Source of the DNA: JBAZZQ01 sp041658725
Lineage (GTDB): Bacteria; Planctomycetota; Phycisphaerae; JAAYCJ01
Assembly: GCA_041658725.1 (NCBI GenBank)
Contig: JBAZZQ010000001.1
Coordinates: forward strand, 124,001 to 188,000
Direction: 5' to 3'
Length of the DNA stretch: 64,000 nt
Positions 51,473 through 59,963 of this stretch are shown piece after piece. The notes under the pieces are model-generated. The model was not told where the DNA came from. It did no database searches and worked only from the letters and a program-made list of their open reading frames with translations. The translations under genes were made by a program, and so were the position numbers. Numbering within the stretch: the stretch's first letter is position 1; each line of letters starts with the position of its first letter.

Positions 51473-52438
51473 TTACTGATCACCCATCGTATTCATCTGT
51501 GACAGAACAATAGAAAGATCGGTTGAACTAACTTCGTTACTGCCATCGAGATCGCCGTTGGTTAGATGTACAGTACCGACCGTGCCTCCGAGAGCGCCAC
51601 CAATAGTTACATTGTCAACCACTGTTTCCAGCCATGAGCAGGCCTTAATGGCAACATCGTATGTACCTGACGGAGCACTCACGGAAAAGCTTCCATTGTC
51701 ATTAAGGAGTAATATTTGTGAAAATTTCGTTGTTTCTCCCTGTCGAAGGTCAATCCGAGCGCCAATATTGCTATAATCCGGATTTTGGGGGTCACCATAA
51801 TCATCCAGAATTATTGTGCCCTGAAGGGGCTTGCCAACCCACTGGGTTCCTACATAGTTGAAATCAACGGGAGTTCCGCCGTAATGCGTGCCGAACTCAA
51901 AGTGCATGGCGCTGTCGTCAATGAAAGAATAGCCGGGCCGGCTGAAAACAACCTGGCCATTTTGTTCTACATAGGTACCGTTTGCATCGGAATGGAAATG
52001 CCACAAACCGGCAATTCCGGTCACATACGCGCTGGCGTCACCCGAACCATACCAGGTTTCCCAGTAGTTCAGTGCCCAGGTCCCGGTATTAAGCTGAACC
52101 CGAACCGGATAAGTGCCGCCCTGATCAAACAAGAAATAAATCTGTTTACTCTTGTCCACATTAAAGATACCAAAACCCTGGTAATTGCCTAAGCTGTTCG
52201 GAGCTTGGACATCAACGTACCAATCGGTTGAGGGGCCGGTTTGCAAACCAATTAAACTTCCAGCATTGATAACCCTCGCCATGTTGCCGTCGCCCTGCTG
52301 GGGATCGAGAACAAGGTCGTAGGTCCCGCTCCAATTTGCTGACATCGCCGTTACATTATCATAATTAAACGTGTCCACCCAAGCGAATGCCGGCATTGCG
52401 AATATCAAAATTCCCGCGATAACTAGTAATTTCCGCAT
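51473..52438 (-). CDS. Exported beta-sandwich protein with dockerin-like tail (321 aa)
   Basis: The protein starts MRKLLVIAGILIFAMPAFA and shares its leader and layout with the neighbour at 50404-51399. The sandwich module (WVDTFNYDNVTAMSANWSG, LDPQQGDGNMARVINAG) spans 20-210. A linker domain with DDYGDPQNPDYSNIG and a final loop GDLDGSNEVSSTDLSIVLS, dockerin-like, follow. ATG 52438 has AAGGAGA upstream. It is probably a duplicate, exported and attached through the dockerin-like loop. Confidence 0.75.
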   Translation of the reverse strand: MRKLLVIAGILIFAMPAFAWVDTFNYDNVTAMSANWSGTYDLVLDPQQGDGNMARVINAGSLIGLQTGPSTDWYVDVQAPNSLGNYQGFGIFNVDKSKQIYFLFDQGGTYPVRVQLNTGTWALNYWETWYGSGDASAYVTGIAGLWHFHSDANGTYVEQNGQVVFSRPGYSFIDDSAMHFEFGTHYGGTPVDFNYVGTQWVGKPLQGTIILDDYGDPQNPDYSNIGARIDLRQGETTKFSQILLLNDNGSFSVSAPSGTYDVAIKACSWLETVVDNVTIGGALGGTVGTVHLTNGDLDGSNEVSSTDLSIVLSQMNTMGDQ

Positions 52439-52557
52439 CTTAAATCTCCTTTAAATATCGCTATTTATTTGTCTTCACCAGGAACATCCCGGCAAATCAC
52501 AATTGTTCTCTTTTTCAAAGCTGTGGCCGTAAATTTCTCACCCTCAGACTTCCTTGG

Positions 52558-52600
52558 GGCCTGTTCTGTCGCTGACGTTAACGTCAGGACAGAACAAGCC
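52558..52600 (-). terminator. Long hairpin after the PEP-CTERM gene
   Basis: Nested arms GGCcTGTTCTGTC and CTGACGTTAACGTCAG form a nearly perfect long stem-loop centred near 52579, 33 bases downstream of the stop at 52633. No strong T-run follows. Confidence 0.6.
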
Positions 52601-52632
52601 AAACCAGGAAGCATAGTAGGTATCGAGAACTC

Positions 52633-53304
52633 TTATCCTCGATACCGCCTGGAAATGCATGTCACCAGACCCAGTCCTAATAAAATCAAAGAGGCCGGCT
52701 CAGGAACCGTTCCTACATAGTTGAAGTCAACAGGAGTTCCACCATATTGCGTACCGAATTCAAAGTGCATGGCGGAATCGTTGATGAAGGAATAGCCGCC
52801 TCCGCTCCAAACAGTCTGACCATCTTTTGTTACGGTGGTACCGGCTGCATCGGAATGGAAGTGCCACAAACCGGCAATACCAGTCACTACGTTGGAAGGA
52901 TCGCCGGCGCCATACCAGGTTTCCCAGAAGTTCAGGGCCCAGGTCCCTGTATTCACCTGAATCCGAACTGGCTGAGGGGCACCCTGATCAAAAAAGAAAG
53001 AAATCTGTTTGGACTTGTCCGCATTAAAGATACCAAAACCCTGGTAGTTGCCCAGGCTGGCCGGAGCAGCTACATCAACGTACCAATCGGTAGAGGGAGC
53101 GGTCTGCAAACCGATTAAACTTCCCGCATTGCTAACCCGCGCCATGTTGCCGTCGCCCTGCTGGGGATCGAGAACAAGACTGTAGGTCCCGCTCCAATTC
53201 GCCGCCATCGCCGCTTCATTCGCATAATTAAAAGTGTCAAAAAATGATGCGAAGGAAGACGTGCACGATACCAATAACACCACAAGCATCAATTTCGTCT
53301 TCAT
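52633..53304 (-). CDS. PEP-CTERM-sorted beta-sandwich protein
   Basis: ATG 53304 (MKTKLMLVVLLVSCTSSFA) is chosen for its AAGGAG site; the signal peptide is clear. The 223-residue protein has the shared beta-sandwich module (FFDTFNYANEAAMAANWSG, LDPQQGDGNMARVSNAG). It ends with a PEP-CTERM sorting signal: VPEPASLILLGLGL followed by a basic tail (SRRYRG). Such proteins are handled by exosortase, which is not encoded in the window. It is paralogous to the two dockerin-tailed proteins next to it but has a different anchoring tail. Confidence 0.85.
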   Translation of the reverse strand: MKTKLMLVVLLVSCTSSFASFFDTFNYANEAAMAANWSGTYSLVLDPQQGDGNMARVSNAGSLIGLQTAPSTDWYVDVAAPASLGNYQGFGIFNADKSKQISFFFDQGAPQPVRIQVNTGTWALNFWETWYGAGDPSNVVTGIAGLWHFHSDAAGTTVTKDGQTVWSGGGYSFINDSAMHFEFGTQYGGTPVDFNYVGTVPEPASLILLGLGLVTCISRRYRG

Positions 53305-53434
53305 ACTAGTCTCCTTAAAAAAAATATTTAAAATCACCATTTCCTCTCCTCGCCTCATCCTTCTTGCATAACAAATATCGAGAGCCTCACACCATACCTG
53401 AACCTCCTTTCTTCGAGCCGCTTTACCGCTTTTT

Positions 53435-54514
53435 CTATTTTTCTCTTAATGGCGCGCAAGAATCACGAATAAACAGTTTCGGACGAATATTTACATGGGG
53501 ACGGGCAACGGGTTTGTTTTCTACGGCGCGAATCAAAGTCGAAGCCGCCTCCCGGCAGATTTCCGGTGCTTCCATACTCACCGTCGTCAACCGGGGCAAA
53601 ACTTCCTCACCCATCCAACTATTATCAAACCCCACCAGACTGATATCCTCTGGTATTCGCTTACCATACGCCTTGATCGCGCAAATCCCGCCGATCGCGT
53701 ACCAGTCATTGATATAAAAAATGGCCGTCAGGTCCGGAACTTCCCGGAGTAATTTTTCCGTCGCGAAATATCCTCCCTGATAATTTTGCTGATGCTCATC
53801 AACTTTAACCAGATAGTGGGGATTTACTTCCAGACCCAAATCCGCCATGGTATCAATATACCCCTGATGCCGTGCCCGAGTTCCAGGCCATTCCAAGCTG
53901 CCGTAAACAAAACCTATTCGCTCATGTCCCAATGCGGCCAAATACTGCACCACATCCCGAGCTCCGCTGTAATCATCCAAACTGGAAGAGCAGAAATTCG
54001 GGTGAACGAATTTGTTATTAATTAAACATATTGGAATTCCCCAAGTGCTTGCCTGTTCCAATTCTTTTTGATCCATATGACCGATAATCACCATGCCGTC
54101 AACTTTTCTTGAGGCCACAACTTCGGGACACGACAAATAGCCTTTTTCTGTTTCTTCTTTCAGAAACTCCAGGCTGACACCATATCCCTCAAGGGTGATA
54201 TAACGGACCAGGTTTGTAAACATGGTTTCCATGTATAGCTGATCCGGAATGGCAAAACGGGCACGAAGCAATCCGATATTAAAATGTTTGCCCCCACGCA
54301 AGGATCGACCTGAGGAATTTGGCCGGTATTTAAGTTCGGTGGCAATCTTCAAGATACGATCGGCAGTTACCTTATTTACATAAGGATGTTTGTTTAAAAC
54401 CCTCGAGACAGTCGCGATACTCGCACCGGCTTTTTCGGCTACCGCGGAGATTGAAACATGCTCGATGTTTTTTAAGAGAAGTTGATTACTTTCTATTTCT
54501 TTTGCCATTTTCAT
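53435..54514 (-). CDS. LacI-family transcriptional repressor
   Basis: The 359-residue protein has a LacI helix-turn-helix near residues 18-65 (ISAVAEKAGASIATVSRVLN, then ADRILKIATELKYRPN) and a periplasmic-binding-protein-like ligand domain (GYIDTMADLGLEV, DISLVGFDNSWMGEE). The first 18 residues are an extra polar tail. It is likely to sense a sugar and repress the glycosidase genes on its left and/or the divergent cluster on its right. A promoter and a LacI-type operator lie just upstream. Confidence 0.92.
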   Translation of the reverse strand: MKMAKEIESNQLLLKNIEHVSISAVAEKAGASIATVSRVLNKHPYVNKVTADRILKIATELKYRPNSSGRSLRGGKHFNIGLLRARFAIPDQLYMETMFTNLVRYITLEGYGVSLEFLKEETEKGYLSCPEVVASRKVDGMVIIGHMDQKELEQASTWGIPICLINNKFVHPNFCSSSLDDYSGARDVVQYLAALGHERIGFVYGSLEWPGTRARHQGYIDTMADLGLEVNPHYLVKVDEHQQNYQGGYFATEKLLREVPDLTAIFYINDWYAIGGICAIKAYGKRIPEDISLVGFDNSWMGEEVLPRLTTVSMEAPEICREAASTLIRAVENKPVARPHVNIRPKLFIRDSCAPLREK

Positions 54515-54551
54515 CTTTACATTACATTTATAAAACGATATGATCTTTATA

Positions 54552-54599
54552 TGAAAACGTTTACACGTTCAGTTTAGCAAAAATTAAATTTCATGTCAA
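54552..54599 (-). promoter_or_regulatory. Promoter and operator of the LacI-family gene
   Basis: On the minus strand TTGACA (54594-54599) and TAAACT (54571-54576) are 17 bases apart. Right after the -10 box, TGTAAACGTTTTCA (54552-54565) matches the LacI-family operator style with a central CG and overlaps the expected transcription start. This points to autorepression. Confidence 0.6.
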
Positions 54600-54623
54600 G
54601 AGTATTTGTGAAAAAAAATATCT

Positions 54624-54651
54624 TTGTCAAAAAATGATTTAATTTTATGCT
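54624..54651 (+). promoter_or_regulatory. Possible promoter of the UroD-like gene
   Basis: TTGTCA (54624-54629) and TATGCT (54646-54651) are 16 bases apart on the plus strand in a very AT-rich gap. Two TATAAT boxes further downstream (54670, 54679) lack good partners. The choice is uncertain. Confidence 0.3.
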
Positions 54652-54729
54652 GCTGCGATAATTTATGAGTATAATGACTATAATTTATTTTTCTTCTTGT
54701 CTTACAACTATCTTTTAAGGGAGTGTGAC

Positions 54730-55671
54730 ATGATCAGACGTGAACTTGTAAAAGCGGCCATTCAACATGATAAAACAGAGTGCCCTCCATATTTCATGGA
54801 AGTTTGTCCGGAAGCCTGGGACAAAATAAAAATAGTTGTGGGAGAAATGACTCAAGAGGAATTTATCGACAACGATGTCATGGATGTCCCCATCCCCTGG
54901 TGGAATTGGCAGGATTTAGGTCCGGAATGGAGTGCGCTGGATCCTCCTGCCTCCTCTCGGCCAAAAGTCACAGGTCTTGGCAGTTACCAGGAACTTATTG
55001 ATTTTATCAAGGTTTCAAAAAATAAGTGCGACAAATACCTGCTAGCCCGAATATACGGAAGTCATTTCGAAAAGGCATATTTTTCCCGCGGTATCGAAAA
55101 CTTTTTGGCCGATATGGCCGGCGAACCAAAATTTGCCCATAAATTGCTGAATTTGATTATCGAAAAAAATATCGTTATGCTCGAAAATTTTTTGGCCATG
55201 CCTGAGATTGATGGGGTTTTGCTTGGAAGCGACTGGGGATCTCAGCGCGATTTACTGATGTCCTATGATACGTGGCAAAACATGATCCGCCCCGGTGAAG
55301 AAAAGGAATATGACTTGATCCATAGTTATGGAAAGGATGTTTGGGTCCACTCCTGCGGTAATGTCGAAAAAATCATACCTTCATTGATCCAGATGGGGGT
55401 CGAGGTGCTCAATCCGATTCAACCGGAGGCTATGGATATTTATAAGCTCAAGAAACTTTATGGAGACAAGCTTACTTTCTGGGGAGGAATCAGTACCCAG
55501 CGAACCTTGCCTTACGGCTCACCCGAAGACGTTAAAAAGGAAGCCCGAGACGTACGTGACGTCATGTCCCAACACGGTGGATATATCTTTTCCGCCGCCC
55601 AGAGTATCCAATCCGACGTTCCCATTGATAATTTCCTCGCTCTTCTGGAAATTGCTCGCGAAAAGTCATGA
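54730..55671 (+). CDS. Uroporphyrinogen-decarboxylase-like protein
   Basis: ATG 54730 (MIRRELVKAAIQHDKTE) has GGGAG nine bases upstream; the frame from 54697 has none. The 313-residue protein has the UroD/methyltransferase barrel pattern, with YGKDVWVHSCGNVEKIIPSL, GVEVLNPIQPEAMD and LTFWGGISTQRTLPYGSPED. Relatives in Planctomycetes and Lentisphaerae occur in sugar-degradation loci and may be cobalamin-type methyltransferases. True heme synthesis is unlikely: two more homologues are in this window and no heme genes are near. It is divergent from the LacI-type repressor. Confidence 0.85.
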   Translation: MIRRELVKAAIQHDKTECPPYFMEVCPEAWDKIKIVVGEMTQEEFIDNDVMDVPIPWWNWQDLGPEWSALDPPASSRPKVTGLGSYQELIDFIKVSKNKCDKYLLARIYGSHFEKAYFSRGIENFLADMAGEPKFAHKLLNLIIEKNIVMLENFLAMPEIDGVLLGSDWGSQRDLLMSYDTWQNMIRPGEEKEYDLIHSYGKDVWVHSCGNVEKIIPSLIQMGVEVLNPIQPEAMDIYKLKKLYGDKLTFWGGISTQRTLPYGSPEDVKKEARDVRDVMSQHGGYIFSAAQSIQSDVPIDNFLALLEIAREKS

Positions 55672-55715
55672 TCATTACTATACGGCGCACAAATTAATTT
55701 TTTGTCATTTGTTCC

Positions 55716-55744
55716 TTGAAAATAGCGCATGTATTTTATATTAT
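55716..55744 (+). promoter_or_regulatory. Promoter for the XRE-cupin regulator
   Basis: TTGAAA (55716-55721) and TATTAT (55739-55744) are 17 bases apart. Transcription would start about 20 bases before ATG 55771. This supports that start over the longer frame from 55729. Confidence 0.5.
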
Positions 55745-55770
55745 ACTTTTGTTTAATACCGAGAAAAAAT

Positions 55771-56331
55771 ATGACTTTACCGCAAAAAGAAGACCTTGGT
55801 TTTAGGGTTCAAATGCTGCGAAAGCGTTGCGGCCTTTCCCTTCGCCAAGTGGCAACTTTGGCTGGGGTGACGGCGGGGATGATTTCCTGCGTGGAACGAA
55901 ACAAGACCTCCCCCAGCCTGGGTATGCTTCGCAAGATACTGGAGGCACTGGGAAGCGATCTGGGAACCTTTTTCGGATCGGGCGAGGGAAAACAGGATGG
56001 TCCGGCCTTTCTTCGAGAGGGCATGCGGGTCGTTACTGATAAGGAAAGAAAATACACCATGATCTTTCCCCGACGAAAAGATATTGGAATACAAATGTTT
56101 GACGAACATTATTCCTTTAACTCCCATAAACCCCCCTTTGAAAAATTAAAATGCACCGTATCCGGTTACATACTTTGCGGAAGTTTGGTTTTGGAGGTCA
56201 AAGGCCAGCCGCCCAAAACTTTGCGTCCCGGGGATGCATTTTACATTCCTCCCGGTGTCGAACATCGCGGTTTTACCCATACGGACGAACCGGTCAGGCT
56301 GATCTCGGTATATTCACCCGCTGTTTATTAA
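55771..56331 (+). CDS. XRE-family regulator with cupin domain
   Basis: The 186-residue protein has an N-terminal XRE helix-turn-helix (LRKRCGLSLRQVATLAGVTAG, ISCVERNKTSPSLGML) and a C-terminal cupin (EVKGQPPKTLRPGDAFYIPPG, then EHRGFTH). This architecture usually senses a small ligand and controls adjacent catabolic genes. The mannosidase-like gene starts 11 bases after its stop, so it is likely to be co-transcribed with it and may regulate it. Confidence 0.88.
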   Translation: MTLPQKEDLGFRVQMLRKRCGLSLRQVATLAGVTAGMISCVERNKTSPSLGMLRKILEALGSDLGTFFGSGEGKQDGPAFLREGMRVVTDKERKYTMIFPRRKDIGIQMFDEHYSFNSHKPPFEKLKCTVSGYILCGSLVLEVKGQPPKTLRPGDAFYIPPGVEHRGFTHTDEPVRLISVYSPAVY

Positions 56332-56342
56332 GAGAAAAGACA

Positions 56343-58616
56343 ATGATCGAAAAAATATTTATACTGCACCACACCCACGTCGATTTTGGATACACCGGTC
56401 CGCGCGAAAAGGTAAATCAGGACCTGGTAGCAATGGTCGATCAAGCCATCGACCTTATTGACCGATCCATGTACCGGCCTGAATCCGAACGGCTTCGCTG
56501 GATCCATGAAGTTTCCTGGCCGGTGCTGGAGTACCTCCGCCAAGGCGGCAGGCAAAAGGAAATATTATTTGATCAGTTGCGCCAAGGATACCAGGAACTG
56601 ACGGGTTTTTACGTCAACCCCACCGATCTTTTCGACCGTGACAGTTTCGAGATTTCCACCGATTATGCCTGCACACTGGCCCTCGAAAATGATCTACCGT
56701 TAACAACGGCCATGTTCAGCGACTGCCCGGGAATTTCCTGGTGTATTCCCGACCTTCTGGCGGAAAGAGGGATTAAATACCTTTCGGCGGCTCCGGATTT
56801 CATCATGTCATATCCGTTGGAAGTGGAACGGCCATTTTACTGGGAAGGTCCTGCGGGAAATCGGGTTTTAACCTGGTTTACGGAATGGCGGAATTTCTGG
56901 TATGCCGAGGGACTGTTTGCTCTGAAACTTACCGAATCACCGGAAGAAGCGATAAAACGGTTGATGGATTACGTAACCCAGATTGAGAAGGAAGGTTATC
57001 GGTGGCGGGGTTTAGCCATCCACGTGGCTATGGACAATGCGCCCCCAGCCCCTTCATTGATGGATTTTGTATCGCGATTTAACGGTTCTCAATCGAGCGT
57101 ACAGGCGCGACTGGCCATCAATAAAGATTTTTTTGAGTTCATGGAAAAGGAGCACGGATCGGAATTTCAGGTGCATCGCGCCGCATGGCCTGACTGGTGG
57201 GCGAATGGAAACGGTTCCGCGGCATACGAGGTAGCCTGCTCACGACAAACTAAAGCGTCCCTGCGGAAAAGCATGGCCGCCGTTCGACAATTTAACCTCA
57301 AATACAATCCTGAACTCTTCAGATCGGCCATGGAAGACATGCTGCTCTTTGACGAACACACGTGGGGACATTCCACATCGGCCATAACCCCCTGGGCTAC
57401 TGCTGCGCGATTGCAGTGGGCTCAAAAACGGTCCTATGCCATGAAAGGATTCACTACAGCCAGGGATATGGAAAATCAGATCGCCACCCAAATCGGGGAA
57501 ACCGGAAAAATCGTCCTAGCCAATCCCTTTGAAACAAAATGGGTGGGAGTCGTTGGACTTAAAGGCAACGATAAAGGTTACCCTCAGGCTCCACTGCTAA
57601 AAGATATCGAGACCCAGGAAAGGATTGTGGGACAACGGGTCGAACGACCGGATCTGGAAAAACAAACATGGGATTATTATTGCCTGAGTGTTCCTCGAAC
57701 CGAGAAACGTCGGTTTGAGTTGGTCAAGGTCACGACCCTCCCGCCGATAAAGTGGGCAGGACTGGAAAATGACCAGTTTCAGATCGATTACGATTCCCAA
57801 ACGGGCAAGATTACGGGCATCTGGGACCGGGTTCATCAGTTTCAACTTTGCGACAAAAGCGCCCAATGGAGCTTTGGCGAAGTGATTCACGAATGCGTGC
57901 CTCATGGAAGCCGGGAAGCCTTGTATGATATTAAGATTGGCAGCAATCATCCAGAAGCCAAACGTCTGCGTCCGCAATTCGAGCGGCGGGGGGGGGATCA
58001 ATCCGAACAATCCAGTACATTGTTGGCCGGTGCAGTATTCAATTCTCTTTTAACCTCCGGTCAACTGCCGGGAGTAACCTTTGCTCGCGAGATTCGCCTG
58101 TATCATGCATTGCATCGGATCGACATTATTTTACGGATTAACAAGCAAGTGGATACAAATTATGAAAGTCTGTATCTCGCCTTTCCCTTTTCCGTCACGC
58201 CGCCCGAGGTTTGGCTTGAAAATGCTGGAACCGTGTATCGGGCCGGCGCGGATCAGCTTCCGGGTAGCGCCACCGATTGGCATAGTGTGGACCAGTACGC
58301 GGCCATCAGCGACCCAGGCAAAACCATCGTGCTCGTAGCCCATGATACGCCTCTGGTTCAGATCGGAGACCTTCATACAGGAAAATGGGCAAAACGGTTG
58401 GAAATCTCTTGTGGACACGTGTTTAGTTGGATCATGAACAACATTTGGTTTACGAATTTTCCCGCCTACCAGGAAGGCATGGTGGAACTGACCTGGAGTC
58501 TGACGGCACAAACGGGTCGGTTTGACCGAACCGCGGTGGAAAATTTTGCCGGGGCGACCCGCGTTGGGGTAATTGTCGCCGCGGCAGGACAAGGCGATAA
58601 TTCAATTGTTTGGTAA
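56343..58616 (+). CDS. GH38-like alpha-mannosidase (757 aa)
   Basis: ATG 56343 is chosen for its position after the regulator stop with AAGAGAAAAG upstream; the longer frame overlaps the regulator out of frame. It begins MIEKIFILHHTHVDFGYTG, a GH38-type zinc motif (HxH followed by D). The nucleophile region is probably MFSDCPGISWCIPDLLAERG near residue 125. WFTEWRNFWYAEGLF and DEHTWGHSTSAI (a third metal or catalytic region) follow, then beta-rich domains. It belongs to a divergent branch compared with the 1022-residue mannosidase and lacks its N-terminal domain. It is probably cytoplasmic. Confidence 0.85.
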   Translation: MIEKIFILHHTHVDFGYTGPREKVNQDLVAMVDQAIDLIDRSMYRPESERLRWIHEVSWPVLEYLRQGGRQKEILFDQLRQGYQELTGFYVNPTDLFDRDSFEISTDYACTLALENDLPLTTAMFSDCPGISWCIPDLLAERGIKYLSAAPDFIMSYPLEVERPFYWEGPAGNRVLTWFTEWRNFWYAEGLFALKLTESPEEAIKRLMDYVTQIEKEGYRWRGLAIHVAMDNAPPAPSLMDFVSRFNGSQSSVQARLAINKDFFEFMEKEHGSEFQVHRAAWPDWWANGNGSAAYEVACSRQTKASLRKSMAAVRQFNLKYNPELFRSAMEDMLLFDEHTWGHSTSAITPWATAARLQWAQKRSYAMKGFTTARDMENQIATQIGETGKIVLANPFETKWVGVVGLKGNDKGYPQAPLLKDIETQERIVGQRVERPDLEKQTWDYYCLSVPRTEKRRFELVKVTTLPPIKWAGLENDQFQIDYDSQTGKITGIWDRVHQFQLCDKSAQWSFGEVIHECVPHGSREALYDIKIGSNHPEAKRLRPQFERRGGDQSEQSSTLLAGAVFNSLLTSGQLPGVTFAREIRLYHALHRIDIILRINKQVDTNYESLYLAFPFSVTPPEVWLENAGTVYRAGADQLPGSATDWHSVDQYAAISDPGKTIVLVAHDTPLVQIGDLHTGKWAKRLEISCGHVFSWIMNNIWFTNFPAYQEGMVELTWSLTAQTGRFDRTAVENFAGATRVGVIVAAAGQGDNSIVW

Positions 58617-58620
58617 CTTT

Positions 58621-59937
58621 ATGAACCTGGACAATGATAAATTTTGTTGTGGATTGTCTCGTATCGATATTACTCCAGCGATTGGTCTGGATTTGTCCGG
58701 AGGGGCCTTTGGTCCTTCCAAAGGAATTCTACATGCTCTTTCCGCCAAGGCCTTATACATTGAACGCCTGGACAGAAAATTACTCCTGATCTCGGCGGAC
58801 TTGGTTGGTTTTGACACCGTATATGCCCAACAAATTCAACAAACCATTTCACAAAAATACAATATTCCCCTTACCTCCATTATGCTTACCGCCACGCATA
58901 CCCACGCTGGACCGGCCACGGTCCATTTCCGCAACTGGGGAAAAGTCGATGACTCCTATTGCCGGGAATTGAAAAATAAACTGGAACAATTGGTCGGCAA
59001 TGCGATTTCCTCTTCCACTCCTGCCAGAATCGGTTCTGGATACATCGATTGTCCTGGCGTTGCGACGAATCGGGTGATGGAAGATGGTCCCGTGGATAAC
59101 CAACTCGGGGTTATCCGAATCGAAAACATGCAGGGACAAATTCTCGCTATCGTGCTGAACTACGCCTGCCATGCCGTTAATCTTCATTCCTATCACAATT
59201 TGATTTCAGCGGATTTTCCGTACTACATCGAACTGGAGATCCAACATCGGCTGGGACACGGCGTGTCCGTCTTTTACCTTGCCGAAGCGGGCGGAGACTT
59301 AAATCCCAAAAATTTTATCTTCTTAAAACCTTCCGAACAGGCAGCACAGGAAACGGGTCACAAATTGGCGAAAAGGGCCCTTGAGCTTCTTCCCTCGATC
59401 CCTATGGAGGAAAATCCTATTTTGGATTGGGATACGATCGAAGCCCATTTACCTCTCCAACCCCTGCCGGCAAAATTCGAACTGCTAGCTCTGATCGACC
59501 AATTCCGCAGTTTGGTGAAAAAAAAACCGGACAAGGCTACATCGAATTGGAAATACTGCTTAAATAAAACCCAACTCGAATGGGCTCAGGACGCTCTAAA
59601 AGAGGTCGAAGCCAACACTACAAAGACCGTGGAAACCATCACCCTTTCGGTCCTGAGGATCGGAAATTCGGTTATTCTCGGTATCCCAGGCGAACTTTTT
59701 ACAGAATTCGGAATACGTATCAAATCGGCGGCGATTTTTTCCTTCACGGCTCTTGCCACCTTCGCCAACGGATACGCAGGTTATTTTCCTAACCGTCAGG
59801 CCTTTGAAATCAACCACTACGAAGCCATCGAATGTCCCAAATATTGTGGAATCTATCTTTTTCAACCTCATGTCGGCGAGGTGGTGTCTGAGGCGGCACT
59901 AACGCTTCTGCGGAGAATCAAATCCCGGAAGAATTAA
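58621..59937 (+). CDS. Neutral-ceramidase-like hydrolase
   Basis: The start is placed at ATG 58621 (MNLDNDKFCCGLSRIDITP), four bases after the mannosidase stop; the frame from 58573 overlaps that gene. The 438-residue protein shows the ceramidase-type pattern: DITPAIGLDLSGG, LTATHTHAGPA (likely metal histidines), NYACHAVNLHSYHNLISADF and LAEAGGDLNP. Bacterial members in sugar loci are often called neutral/alkaline ceramidases, but their substrates are mostly unknown. There is no signal peptide, which argues against lipid hydrolysis outside the cell. Confidence 0.82.
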   Translation: MNLDNDKFCCGLSRIDITPAIGLDLSGGAFGPSKGILHALSAKALYIERLDRKLLLISADLVGFDTVYAQQIQQTISQKYNIPLTSIMLTATHTHAGPATVHFRNWGKVDDSYCRELKNKLEQLVGNAISSSTPARIGSGYIDCPGVATNRVMEDGPVDNQLGVIRIENMQGQILAIVLNYACHAVNLHSYHNLISADFPYYIELEIQHRLGHGVSVFYLAEAGGDLNPKNFIFLKPSEQAAQETGHKLAKRALELLPSIPMEENPILDWDTIEAHLPLQPLPAKFELLALIDQFRSLVKKKPDKATSNWKYCLNKTQLEWAQDALKEVEANTTKTVETITLSVLRIGNSVILGIPGELFTEFGIRIKSAAIFSFTALATFANGYAGYFPNRQAFEINHYEAIECPKYCGIYLFQPHVGEVVSEAALTLLRRIKSRKN

Positions 59938-59963
59938 ATAAAAAAACGTAAAGGAACCCTGAT

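Noticed and set aside
58621..59937. Secreted ceramidase acting on lipids
   Set aside because: No signal peptide, and the neighbours are cytoplasmic sugar enzymes; only family similarity is claimed.
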